Assembly (NCBI GenBank): GCA_963402885.1 | Contig: OY727099.1 | Location: forward strand, 16,883,001 to 16,947,000 | DNA length: 64,000 bases | Source of the DNA: Antedon bifida | Taxonomy: Eukaryota; Echinodermata; Crinoidea; Comatulida; Antedonidae | Direction of reading: 5' to 3' | Part shown: piece by piece, positions 1 through 11,050 of the stretch | Position numbering within the stretch: the first letter of the stretch is position 1 | Layout: each line of letters begins with the position of its first letter | The notes under the pieces: generated by a model | What the model saw: only the letters and a program-made list of their open reading frames with translations | The model's database searches: none | What the model was told of the DNA's origin: nothing | Program-made: the position numbers and the translations under genes

Positions 1-88
1 AAAATGGTCTAAAACGTCTCCAAATGCGATTTGGAACTCTTTTGTGCACTTTGATGTTTTTGTGTAACCAATTTTCATCGAAATGCAC
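1..88 (+). repeat. Monomer, 88-bp class (type example)
   Basis: This monomer runs from AAAATGG to the next AAAATGG. It carries GCGATTTGGAACTCTTTTGTGCAC and ends in TGTGTAACCAA followed by TTTCATCGAAATGCAC. Residues 19-25 (TCCAAAT) and 29-35 (ATTTGGA) form a perfect 7-bp inverted repeat with loop GCG. Residues 40-48 (TTTTGTGCA) pair with the TGCACAAAA that spans the monomer's own start. This is the form with the strongest dyad symmetry. It recurs hundreds of times in small variants. Confidence 0.95.
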
Positions 89-174
89 AAAATGGTCTAA
101 AACGTCTCCAAATGCGATTTGAAGCTATTTTATGCACTTTAATGTTTTGTGTGAAAAGTTTTATCGAAATGCTC
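89..174 (+). repeat. Monomer, 86-bp class (type example)
   Basis: Same core as the 88-bp class, but GCGATTTGAAGCTATTTT replaces the GGAACTC segment and the tail is ATGTTTTGTGTGAAAAG. The ATTTGGA arm is degraded to ATTTGAA, so the inner hairpin is weaker. The distal CTC in place of CAC (GAAATGCTC) marks the boundary to the following 78-bp monomer. That pairing is repeated throughout the array. Confidence 0.93.
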
Positions 175-252
175 AAAATGGTCTAAAACGGTTTCAAATG
201 TGATTTTAAGCACTTTGATATTTTTGTGTAATCAAGTTTTTTCGAAATGCAC
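175..252 (+). repeat. Monomer, short 78-bp class (type example)
   Basis: The core continues as AAAACGGTTTCAAATGTGATTTTAAG and joins directly to CACTTTGAT. Compared with the 88-bp class it lacks about 10 bp (the CTATTTTGTG segment), which removes the right arm of the outer inverted repeat. It also has GGTTTC instead of GTCTCC. This class recurs at regular places in every module (for example near 767, 1,106, 2,298, 6,070 and 8,560). It is a good phase marker for the higher-order repeats. Confidence 0.92.
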
Positions 253-328
253 AAAATGGTCTAAAACGTCTCCAAATGCGATATTAAGCTATTTTGTGCA
301 CTTTGATGTTTTGTGTAATGAAACGCAC
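253..328 (+). repeat. Monomer, short 76-bp class (type example)
   Basis: This monomer ends TTTTGTGTAATGAAACGCAC. In the parent form the segment between GTGT and GCAC is about 10 bp longer and contains AAAAGTTTCATCGAA. The AATGAAACGCAC signature recurs near 318, 1,768, 2,440, 11,172, 12,445, 13,724, 15,846, 16,520, 30,680, 32,041, 33,489, 34,164, 51,395 and 52,685, with a related form near 61,217 and 63,001. It marks the alpha and gamma modules. Confidence 0.9.
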
Positions 329-414
329 AAAATGGTCTAAAACGTCTCCAAATGCGATTTGAAGCTATTTTGTGCACTTTGATGTTGTGTGTGAAAAGTT
401 TCATCGAAATGCAC

Positions 415-501
415 AAAGTGGTCTAAAACGTCTCCAAATACGATATTAAGATATTGTATGCACTTTGTTGTTTTTGTGTGAAAAGTTTCATCGAAATGCA
501 C
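415..501 (+). repeat. Monomer, 87-bp class (type example)
   Basis: This form has AAATACGATATTAAG(A/C)TATTGTATGCAC in the middle and GTTTTTGTGTGAAAAGTTTCATCGAAATGCAC at the end. It is exactly 87 bp, a multiple of three, so runs of this class keep a reading frame open across monomers. The inner hairpin is lost because GCGATTTGGA is replaced by ACGATATTAA. Confidence 0.92.
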
Positions 502-735
502 AAAATGGTCTAAAACGTCTCCAAATGCGATTTGAAGCTATTTTGTGCACTTTGATGTTTTGTGTAAAAAGTTTCATCGAAATGCACAAAACAGTCTAAA
601 ACGTCTCCAAATACGATATTAAGCTATTGTATGCACTTTGATGTTTTTGTTTGAAAAGTTTTAACGAAATGCACAAAATGGTCTAAAACGTCTCCAAATC
701 CGTTTTGAAGCTTTTCTAAGCACTTTGGTGTTTTT

Positions 736-745
736 ATGTTAACAT
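736..745 (+). other. ATGTTAACAT palindrome, marker of a variant monomer
   Basis: A perfect 10-bp palindrome sits in a monomer with TCCGTTTTGAAGC and TTTTATGTTAACATG. I find it at 736, 2,859, 14,817, 16,940, 31,099, 32,460, 34,583, 53,884, 59,610 and 60,459, ten copies in all. It occurs only in alpha and epsilon and is absent from beta, gamma and delta. The overlapping AACATGTT is also palindromic. It could be a protein-binding site, but nothing in the sequence proves that. Confidence 0.85.
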
Positions 746-835
746 GTTTTTTCGAAATGCTCAAAATGTTCTAAAACGGTTTCAAATGTGATTTTAAGCA
801 CTTTGATGTTTTTGTGTAATCAAGTTTTTTCGAAA

Positions 836-888
836 TGCACAAAATGGTCTAAAACGTCTCCAAATGCGATTTGGAACTCTTTTGTGCA
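836..888 (+). other. Nested inverted repeats in the monomer (type example)
   Basis: TGCACAAAA (836-844) is the exact reverse complement of TTTTGTGCA (880-888). Inside, TCCAAAT (859-865) pairs with ATTTGGA (869-875) around GCG. The two dyads are not concentric (centres about 862 and 867). The GCC variant (TCCAAATGCCATTTGGA, for example at 3,158, 7,189, 10,094 and 17,238) extends the inner arms to 8 bp with a single-base loop. Confidence 0.9.
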
Positions 889-3800
889 CTTTGATGTTTT
901 TGTGTAACCAAGTTTCATCGAAATGCACAAAATGGTCTAAAACGTCTCCAAATACTATATTAAGCTATTGTATGCACTTTGATGTTTTTGAGTGAAAAGT
1001 TTTTTCGAAATGCTCAAAATGGTCTAAAACGTCTCCAAATGCGATTTGGAGCTCTTTTGTGCATTTTGATGTTTTGTGTCAAAAGTTTTATAGAAATGCT
1101 CGAAATGGTCTAAAACGGTTTCAAATGTGATTTTAAGCACTTTGATGTTTTTGTGTAACTAAGTTTCATCGAAATGCACAAAATGGTCTAAAACGTCTGC
1201 AAATGCGATTTGAAGCTATTTTATTCACTTTGATGGTTTTGTGTGAAAAGTTTCATCGAAATGCACAAAATGGTCAAAAACGTCTCCAAATACGATAATA
1301 AGCTGTTGTATGCACATTGATGTTTTTGTGTGAAAAGTTTCATCGAAATGCACCAAATGGTCTAAAACGTCTCCAAATACGATATTAAGCTATTGTATGC
1401 ACTTTGTTGTTTTTGTGTAAAAAGTTTCATCGAAATGCACAAAATGGTAAAAAATGTCTCCAAATGCGATTTGAAGCTATTTTGTGCACTTTTATGTTTT
1501 GGGTGAAACGTTTCATCGAAATGCACAAAATGGTCTAAAACGTCTCCAAATACGATATTAAGCTATTGTATGCACTGTGATGTTTTTGTGTTAAAAGTTT
1601 TTTCGAAATGCACAAAATCGTCTAAAACGTCTCCAAATGCGATTTGGAACTCTTTTGTGCACTTTGATGTTTTTGTGTAACCAAGTTTCATCGAAATGCA
1701 CAAAATGGTCTAAAACGTCTCCAAATGCGATTTGAAGCTATTTTGTGCACTTTAATGTTTTGTGTAATGAAACGCACAAAATGGTCTAAAACGTCTCCAA
1801 ATGCGATTTGAAGCTATTTTGTGCACTTTGTTGTTTTGTGTGAAAAGTTTCATCGAAATGCACAAAATGGTCTAAAACGTCTCCAAATACGATATTAAGC
1901 TATTGTATGCACTTTGTTGTTTTTGTGTGAAAAGTTTCATCGAAATGCACAAAATGGTCTAAAACGTCTCCAAATGCGATTTGAAGCTATTTTATGCACT
2001 TTTATGTTTTGTGAGAAAAGTTTCATCTAAATGCAAAAAATGGTCTAAAACGTCTCCAAATACGATATTAAGCTATTGTATGCACTTTGATGTTTTTGTG
2101 TGAAAAGTTTTTTCGAAATGCACAAAATGGTCTAAAACGTCTCCAAATGCGATTTGGAACTCTTTTGTGCACTTTGATGTTTTTGTGTAACCAATTTTCA
2201 TCGAAATGCACAAAATGGTCTAAAACGTCTCCAAATGCGATTTGAAGCTATTTTATGCACTTTAATGTTTTGTGTGAAAAGTTTTATCGAAATGCTCAAA
2301 ATGGTCTAAAACGGTTTCAAATGTGATTTTAAGCACTTTGATATTTTTGTGTAATCAAGTTTTTTCGAAATGCACAAAATGGTCTAAAACGTCTCCAAAT
2401 GCGATATTAAGCTATTTTGTGCACTTTGATGTTTTGTGTAATGAAACGCAAAAAATGGTCTAAAACGTCTCCAAATGCGATTTGAAGCTATTTTGTGCAC
2501 TTTGATGTTGTGTGTGAAAAGTTTCATCGAAATGCACAAAGTGGTCTAAAACGTCTCCAAATACGATATTAAGATATTGTATGCACTTTGTTGTTTTTGT
2601 GTGAAAAGTTTCATCGAAATGCACAAAATGGTCTAAAACGTCTCCAAATGCGATTTGAAGCTATTTTGTGCACTTTGATGTTTTGTGTAAAAAGTTTCAT
2701 CGAAATGCACAAAACGGTCTAAAACGTCTCCAAATACGATATTAAGCTATTGTATGCACTTTGATGTTTTTGTTTGAAAAGTTTTAACGAAATGCACAAA
2801 ATGGTCTAAAACGTCTCCAAATCCGTTTTGAAGCTATTCTAAGCACTTTGGTGTTTTTATGTTAACATGTTTTTTCGAAATGCTCAAAATGTTCTAAAAC
2901 GGTTTCAAATGTGATTTTAAGCACTTTGATGTTTTTGTGTAATCAAGTTTCATCGAAATGCACAAAATGGTCTAAAACGTCTGCAAATGCGATTTGAAGC
3001 TATTTTGTGCACATTGATGTTTTTGTTTGAAAAGTTTCATCGAAATGCACAAAATGGTCTAAAACGTCTCCAAATACTATATTAAGCTATTGTATGCACT
3101 TTGATGTTTTTGAGTGAAAAGTTTTTTCGAAATGCTCAAAATGGTCTAAAACGTCTCCAAATGCCATTTGGAGCTCTTTTATGCACTTTGATGTTTTGTG
3201 TCAAAAGTTTTATAGAAATTCTCGAAATGGTCTAAAACGGTTTCAAATGTGATTTTAAGCACTTTGATGTTTTTGTGTAACTAAGTTTCATCGAAATGCA
3301 CAAAATGGTCTAAAACGTCTGCAAATGCGATTTGAAGATATTTTATTCACTTTGATGGTTTTGTGTGAAAAGTTTCATCGAAATGCACAAAATGGTCTAA
3401 AACGTCTCCAAATACGATATTAAGCTATTGTATGCACTTTGATGTTTTTGTGTGAAAAGTTTTTTCGAAATGCACAAAATGGTCTAAAACGTCTCCAAAT
3501 GCGATAATAAGCTGTTGTATGCACATTGATGTTTTTGTTTGAAAAGTTTCATCGAAATGCACAAAATGGTCTAAAACGTCTCCAAATACGATATTAAGCT
3601 ATTGTATGCACTTTGTTGTTTTTGTGTAAAAAGTTTCATCGAAATGCACAAAATGGTCTAAAACGTCTCCAAATACGATATTAAGCTATTGTATGCACTT
3701 TGATGTTTTTGTGTGAAAAGTTTTTTCGAAATGCACAAAATGGTCTAAAACGTCTCCAAATGCGATTTGGAACTCTTTTGTGCACTTTGATGTTTTTGTG

Positions 3801-5280
3801 TAACCAATTTTCATCGAAATGCACAAAATGGTCTAAAACGTCTCCAAATGCGATTTGAAGCTATTTTGTGCACTTTAATGTTTTGTGTGAAAAGTTTTAT
3901 TGAAATGCAAAAAATGGTCTAAAACGTCTCCAAATACGATATTAAGCTATTGTATGCACTTTGATGTTTTTGTGTGAAAAGTTTTTTCGAAATGCACAAA
4001 ATGGTCTAAAACGTCTCCAAATGCGATAACAAGCTGTTGTATGCACATTGATGTTTTTGTTTGAAAAGTTTCATCGAAATGCACAAAATGGTCTAAAACG
4101 TCTCCAAATACGATATTAAGCTATTGTATGCACTTTGTTGTTTTTGTGTAAAAAGTTTCATCGAAATGCACAAATTGGTCAAAAATGTCTCCAAATGCGA
4201 TTTGAAGCTATTTTGTGCACTTTTATGTTTTGGGTGAAAAGTTTCATCGAGATGCACAAAATGGTCTAAAACGTCTCCAAATACGATATTAAGCTATTGT
4301 ATGCACTTTTATGTTTTTGTGTGAAAAGTTTCATCGAAATGCACAAAATGGTCTAAAACGTCTCCAAATACGATATTAAGCTATTGTATGCACTTTGTTG
4401 TTTTTGTGTAAAAAGTTTCATCGAAATGCATAAAATGGTCAAAAATGTCTCCAAATGCGATTTGAAGCTATTTTGTGCACTTTTATGTTTTGGGTGAAAA
4501 GTTTCATCGAAATGCACAAAATGGTCTAAAACGTCTCCAAATACGATATTAAGCTATTGTATGCACTTTGATGTTTTTGTGTGAAAAGTTTTTTCGAAAT
4601 GCACAAAATGGTCTAAAACGTCTCCAAATGCGATTTGGAACTATTTTGTGCACTTTGATGTTTTTGTGTAACCAAGTTTCATCGAAATGCACAAAATGGT
4701 CTAAAACGTCTCCAAATGCGATTTGAAGCTATTTTATGCACTTTTATGTTTTGTGTGAAAAGTTTCATCGAAATGCACAAAATGGTCTAAAACGTCTCCA
4801 AATATGATATTAAGCTATTGTATGCACTTTGATGTTTTTGTGTGAAAGTTTTTTCGAAATGCACAAAATGGTCTAAAACGTCTCCAAATGCGATTTGGAA
4901 CTCTTTTGTGCACTTTGATGTTTTTGTGTAACCAAGTTTCATCGAAATGCACAAAATGGTCTAAAACGTCTCCAAATGCGATTTGAAGCTATTTTGTGCA
5001 CTTTAATGTTTTGTGTGAAAAGTTTTATCGAAATGCTCAAAATGGTCTAAAACGTCTCCAAATACTATATTAAGCTATTGTATGCAGTTTGATGTTTTTG
5101 TGTGAAAAGTTTTTTCGAAATGCACAAAATGGTCTAAAACGTCTCCAAATGCGATTTGGAACTATTTTGTGCACTTTGATGTTTTTGTGTAACCAAGTTT
5201 CATCGAAATGCACAAAATGGTCTAAAACGTCTCCAAATGCGATTTGAAGCTATTTTATGCACTTTTATGTTTTGTGTGAA

Positions 5281-5294
5281 AAGTTTCAAAATGG
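5281..5294 (+). other. 12-bp deletion shared by alpha/delta copies
   Basis: AAGTTTCATCGAAATGCACAAAATGG is shortened to AAGTTTCAAAATGG. The same lesion is at 19,361, 21,822 and 37,005. It removes the TCGA CpG and the left arm of the outer inverted repeat. Its presence in all three alpha copies shows that it predates the large-scale duplication. Confidence 0.9.
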
Positions 5295-5999
5295 TCTAAA
5301 ACGTCTCCAAATACTATATTAAGCTATTGTATGCACTTTGATGTTTTTGAGTGAAAAGTTTTTTCGAAATGCTCAAAATGGTCTAAAACGTCTCAAAATG
5401 CGATTTGGAGCTTTTTTGTGCACTTTGATGTTTTGTGTCAAAGGTTTTATAGAAATGCTCGAAATGGTCTAAAACGGTTTCAAATGTGATTTTTAGCACT
5501 TTGATGTTTTTGTGTAACTAAGTTTCATCGAAATGCACAAAATGGTCTAAAACGTCTGCAAATGCGATTTGAAGATATTTTATGCACTTTGATGGTTTTG
5601 TGTGAAAAGTTTCATCGAAATGCACAAAATGGTCTAAAACGTCTCCAAATATGATATTAAGCTATTGTATGCACTTTGATGTTTTTGTGTGAAAGTTTTT
5701 TCGAAATGCACAAAATGGTCTAAAACGTCTCCAAATGCGATTTGGAACTCTTTTGTGCACTTTGATGTTTTTGTGTAACCAAGTTTCATCGAAATGCACA
5801 AAATGGTCTAAAACGTCTCCAAATGCGATTTGAAGCTATTTTGTGCACTTTAATGTTTTGTGTGAAAAGTTTTATCGAAATGCTCAAAATGGTCTAAAAC
5901 GTCTCCAAATACTATATTAAGCTATTGTATGCATTTTGATGTTTTTGAGTGAAAAGTTTTTTCGAAATGCTCAAAATGGTCTAAAACGTCTCCAAATGC

Positions 6000-8900
6000 G
6001 ATTTGGAGCTCTTTTGTGCACTTTGATGTTTTGTGTCAAAAGTTTTATAGAAATGCTCGAAATGGTCTAAAACGGTTTCAAATGTGATTTTAAGCACTTT
6101 GATGTTTTTGTGTAACTAAGTTTCATCGAAATGCACAAAATGGTCTAAAACGTCTGCAAAAGCGATTTGAAGATATTTTATGCACTTTGATGGTTTTGTG
6201 TGAAAAGTTTCATCGAAATGCACAAAATGGTAAAAAACGTCTCCAAATACGATAATAAGCTGTTGTATGCACATTGATGTTTTTGTGTGAAAAGTTTCAT
6301 CGAAATGCACAAAATGGTCTAAAACGTCTCCAAATACGATATTAAGCTATTGTATGCACTTTGATGTTTTTGTGTGAAAAGTTTTTTCGAAATGCACAAA
6401 ATGGTCTAAAACGTCTCCAAATGCGATAACAAGCTGTTGTATGCACATTGATGTTTTTGTTTGAAAAGTTTCATCGAAATGCACAAAATGGTCTAAAACG
6501 TCTCCAAATACGATATTAAGCTATTTTGTGCACTTTAATGTTTTGTGTAAAAAGTTTTATCGAAATGCTCAAAATGGTCTAAAACGTCTCCAAATACTAT
6601 ATTAAGCTATTGTATGCACTTTGATGTTTTTGAGTGAAAAGTTTTTTCGAAATGCTCAAAATGGTCTAAAACGTCTCCAAATGCGATTTGGAGCTCTTTT
6701 GTGCACTTTGATGTTTTGTGTCAAAAGTTTTATAGAAATGCTCGAAATGGTCTAAAACGGTTTCAAATGTGATTTTAAGCACTTTGATGTTTTTGTGTAA
6801 CTAAGTTTCATCGAAATGCACAAAATGGTCTAAAACGTCTGCAAATGCGATTTGAAGATATTTTATGCACTTTTATGTTTTTGTGTCAAAAGTTTCATCG
6901 AAATGCACAAAATGGTCTAAAACGTCTCCAAATACGATATTAAGCTATTGTATGCACTTTGATGTTTTTGTGTGAAAAGTTTTTTCGAAATGCACAAAAT
7001 GGTCTAAAACGTCTCCAAATGCGATAATAAGCTGTTGTATGCACATTGATGTTTTTGTTTGAAAAGTTTCATCGAAATGCACCAAATGGTCTAAAACGTC
7101 TCCAAATACTATATTAAGCTATTGTATGCACTTTGATGTTTTTGAGTGAAAAGTTTTTTCGAAATGCTCAAAATGGTCTAAAACGTCTCCAAATGCCATT
7201 TGGAGCTCTTTTATGCACTTTGATGTTTTGTGTCAAAAGTTTTATAGAAATGCTCGAAATGGTCTAAAACGGTTTCAAATGTGATTTTAAGCACTTTGAT
7301 GTTTTTGTGTAACTAAGTTTCATCGAAATGCACAAAATGGTCTAAAACGTCTGCAAATGCGATTTGAAGATATTTTATGCACTTTGATGGTTTTGTGTGA
7401 AAAGTTTCATCGAAATGCACAAAATGGTCTAAAACGTCTCCAAATACGATATTAAGCTATTGTATGCACTTTGATGTTTTTGTGTGAAAAGTTTTTTCGA
7501 AATGCACAAAATGGTCTAAAACGTCTCCAAATGCGATAATAAGCTGTTGTATGCACATTGATGTTTTTGTTTGAAAAGTTTCATCGAAATGCACAAAATG
7601 GTCTAAAACGTCTCCAAATACGATATTAAGCTATTGTATGCACTTTGTTGTTTTTGTGTAAAAAGTTTCATCGAAATGCACAAATTGGTCAAAAATGTCT
7701 CCAAATGCGATTTGAAGTTATTTTGTGCACTTTTATGTTTTGGGTGAAAAGTTTCATCGAGATGCACAAAATGGTCTAAAACGTCTCCAAATACGATATT
7801 AAGCTATTGTATGCACTTTTATGTTTTTGTGTGAAAAGTTTCATCGAAATGCACAAAATGGTCTAAAACGTCTCCAAATACGGTATTAAGCTATTGTATG
7901 CACTTTGATATTTTTGTGTGAAAAGTTTTTTCGAAATGCACAAAATGGTCTAAAACGTCTCCAAATGCGATAATAAGCTGTTGTATGCACATTGATGTTT
8001 TTGTTTGAAAAGTTTCATCGAAATGCACAAAATGGTCTAAAACGTCTCCAAATACGATATTAAGCTATTGTATGCACTTTGTTGTTTTTGTGTAAAAAGT
8101 TTCATCGAAATGCACAAAATGGTCAAAAATGTCTCCAAATGCGATTTGAAGCTATTTTGTGCACTTTTATGTTTTGGGTGAAAAGTTTCATCGAAATGCA
8201 CAAAATGGTCTAAAACGTCTCCAAATACGATATTAAGCTATTGTATGCACTTTGATGTTTTTGTGTTAAAAGTTTTTTCGAAATGCACAAAATGGTCTTA
8301 AACGTCTCCAAATGCGATTTGGAACTCTTTTGTGCACTTTGATGTTTTTGTGTAACCAAGTTTCATCGAAATGCACAAAATGGTCTAAAACGTCTCCAAA
8401 TACTATATTAAGCTATTGTATGCACTTTGATGTTTTTGAGTGAAAAGTTTTTTCGAAATGCTCAAAATGGTCTAAAACGTCTCAAAATGCGATTTGGAGC
8501 TCTTTTGTGCACTTTGATGTTTTGTGTCAAAAGTTTTATAGAAATGCTCGAAATGGTCTAAAACTGTTTCAAATGTGATTTTAAGCACTTTGATGTTTTT
8601 GTGTAACTAAGTTTCATCGAAATGCACAAAATGGTCTAAAACGTCTGCAAATGCGATTTGAAGATATTTTATGCACTTTGATGGTTTTGTGTGAAAAGTT
8701 TCATCGAAATGCACAAAATGGTCAAAAACGTCTCCAAATACGATAATAAGCTATTGTATGCACTTTGATGTTTTTGAGTGAAAAGTTTTTTCGAAATGCT
8801 CAAAATGGTCTAAAACGTCTCCAAATGCGATTTGGAGCTCTTTTGTGCACTTTGATGTTTTGTGTCAAAAGTTTTATAGAAATGCTCGAAATGGTCTAAA

Positions 8901-11050
8901 ACGGTTTCAAATGTGATTTTAAGCACTTTGATGTTTTTGTGTAACTAAGTTTCATCGAAATGCACAAAATGGTCTAAAACGTCTGCAAATGCGATTTGAA
9001 GATATTTTATGCACTTTGATGTTTTGTGTCAAAAGTTTTATAGAAATGCTCGAAATGGTCTAAAACGGTTTCAAATGTGATTTTAAGCACTTTGATGGTT
9101 TTGTGTGAAAAGTTTCATCGAAATGCACAAAATGGTAAAAAACGTCTCCAAATACGATAATAAGCTGTTGTATGCACATTGATGTTTTTGTGTGAAAAGT
9201 TTCATCGAAATGCACAAAATGGTCTAAAACGTCTCCAAATACGATATTAAGCTATTGTATGCACTTTGATGTTTTTGTGTGAAAAGTTTTTTCGAAATGC
9301 ACAAAATGGTCTAAAACGTCTCCAAATGCGATAACAAGCTGTTGTATGCACATTGATGTTTTTGTTTGAAAAGTTTCATCGAAATGCACAAAATGGTCTA
9401 AAACGTCTCCAAATACGATATTAAGCTATTTTGTGCACTTTAATGTTTTGTGTAAAAAGTTTTATCGAAATGCTCAAAATGGTCTAAAACGTCTCCAAAT
9501 ACTATATTAAGCTATTGTATGCACTTTGATGTTTTTGAGTGAAAAGTTTTTTCGAAATGCTCAAAATGGTCTAAAACGTCTCCAAATGCGATTTGGAGCT
9601 CTTTTGTGCACTTTGATGTTTTGTGTCAAAAGTTTTATAGAAATGCTCGAAATGGTCTAAAACGGTTTCAAATGTGATTTTAAGCACTTTGATGTTTTTG
9701 TGTAACTCAGTTTCATCGAAATGCACAAAATGGTCTAAAACGTCTGCAAATGCGATTTGAAGATATTTTATGCACTTTTATGTTTTTGTGTGAAAAGTTT
9801 CATCGAAATGCACAAAATGGTCTAAAACGTCTCCAAATACGATATTAAGCTATTGTATGCACTTTGATGTTTTTGTGTGAAAAGTTTTTTCGAAATGCAC
9901 AAAATGGTCTAAAACGTCTCCAAATGCGATAATAAGCTGTTGTATGCACATTGATGTTTTTGTTTGAAAAGTTTCATCGAAATGCACCAAATGGTCTAAA
10001 ACGTCTCCAAATACTATATTAAGCTATTGTATGCACTTTGATGTTTTTGAGTGAAAAGTTTTTTCGAAATGCTCAAAATGGTCTAAAACGTCTCCAAATG
10101 CCATTTGGAGCTCTTTTATGCACTTTGATGTTTTGTGTCAAAAGTTTTATAGAAATGCTCGAAATGGTCTAAAACGGTTTCAAATGTGATTTTAAGCACT
10201 TTGATGTTTTTGTGTAACTAAGTTTCATCGAAATGCACAAAATGGTCTAAAACGTCTGCAAATGCGATTTGAAGATATTTTATGTACTTTGATGGTTTTG
10301 TGTGAAAAGTTTCATCGAAATGCACAAAATGGTCTAAAACGTCTCCAAATACGATATTAAGCTATTGTATGCACTTTGATGTTTTTGTGTGAAAAGTTTT
10401 TTCGAAATGCACAAAATGGTCTAAAACGTCTCCAAATGCGATAATAAGCTGTTGTATGCACATTGATGTTTTTGTTTGAAAAGTTTCATCGAAATGCACA
10501 AAATGGTCTAAAACGTCTCCAAATACGATATTAAGCTATTGTATGCACTTTGTTGTTTTTGTGTAAAAAGTTTCATCGAAATGCACAAATTGGTCAAAAA
10601 TGTCTCCAAATGCGATTAGAAGCTATTTTGTGCACTTTTATGTTTTGGGTGAAAAGTTTCATCGAGATGCACAAAATGGTCTAAAACGTCTCCAAATACG
10701 ATATTAAGCTATTGTATGCACTTTGTTGTTTTTGTGTAAAAAGTTTCATCGAAATGCACAAATTGGTCAAAAATGTCTCCAAATGCGATTTGAAGCTATT
10801 TTGTGCACTTTTATGTTTTGGGTGAAAAGTTTCATCGAGATGCACAAAATGGTCTAAAACGTCTCCAAATACGATATTAAGCTATTGTATGCACTTTTAT
10901 GTTTTTTTGTGAAAAGTTTCATCGAAATGCACAAAATGGTCTAAAACGTCTCCAAATACGGTATTAAGCTATTGTATGCACTTTGATGTTTTTGTGTGAA
11001 AAGTTTTTTCGAAATGCACAAAATGGTCTAAAACGTCTGCAAATGCGATT
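6000..11050 (+). repeat. Higher-order module beta, copy 1
   Basis: This region matches 28,075-30,130 (offset +22,075) and 40,874-~45,848 (offset +34,874, falling to +34,798 after a 76-bp insertion). Shared rare words support the match: GCAAAAGCG at 6,157/28,232/41,032, TGGTCTTAAACG at 8,293/43,167, TAACTCAG at 9,703/44,501 and TGCGATTAGA at 10,611/45,409. Divergence from beta3 begins near 11,045, where a GGAACTC monomer appears. Confidence 0.82.
9021..9096 (+). repeat. 76-bp extra segment specific to beta1
   Basis: Between two copies of GCACTTTGAT (9,011 and 9,087) beta1 holds 76 bp that beta3 lacks (43,885 runs straight on). The segment repeats the TGTGTCAAAAG...CGGTTTCAAATGTG...AAGCAC stretch found about 170 bp upstream (from ~8,851). 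It is flanked by the shared GCACTTTGAT word. This is a duplication of a locally available segment, and its ends lie in microhomology rather than at the usual core. Confidence 0.85.

Larger units (their letters stand above)
1..2948 (+). repeat. Internal tandem duplication in alpha1, period 2,123 bp
   Basis: Positions 1-~825 recur from 2,124-~2,948 (offset 2,123, checked at 1, 301 and 736). The copies include the 88/86/78/76-bp monomer order and the ATGTTAACAT monomer. After ~825 the first copy continues with a GGAACTC monomer while the second continues with a CTGCAAATG monomer. The unit is about 25 monomers. The same duplication is present inside alpha2 and alpha3, so it predates the duplication of alpha. 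Confidence 0.88.
1..6000 (+). repeat. Higher-order module alpha, copy 1
   Basis: Aligned by anchor words, positions 1-~5,940 recur from 14,082 (offset +14,081) and from 31,725 (offset +31,724, checked at 1,561, 5,281 and 5,897). The module begins with an 88-bp monomer and carries the 76-bp AATGAAACGCAC forms, two ATGTTAACAT monomers and a 12-bp deletion at 5,288. Its right edge against beta1 lies between about 5,940 and 6,095. There the alpha-specific GCATTTTGAT has been passed, and the following sequence already fits beta2/beta3 at offsets +22,075 and +34,874. Confidence 0.85.

Noticed and set aside
736..745. ATGTTAACAT as a transposon end or target-site duplication
   Set aside because: No terminal repeats or foreign sequence flank it; the surrounding bases are normal monomer sequence.
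6116..6310. Minus-strand open frames of ~64 codons (also at 20,022, 20,872, 22,658, 23,508, 28,191, 40,990, 43,819 and others) as a small repeat-protein gene family
   Set aside because: They translate the satellite itself, start and stop where monomer length class changes, lack any gene context, and shift frame with single-base indels between copies (for example the extra A near 38,805).
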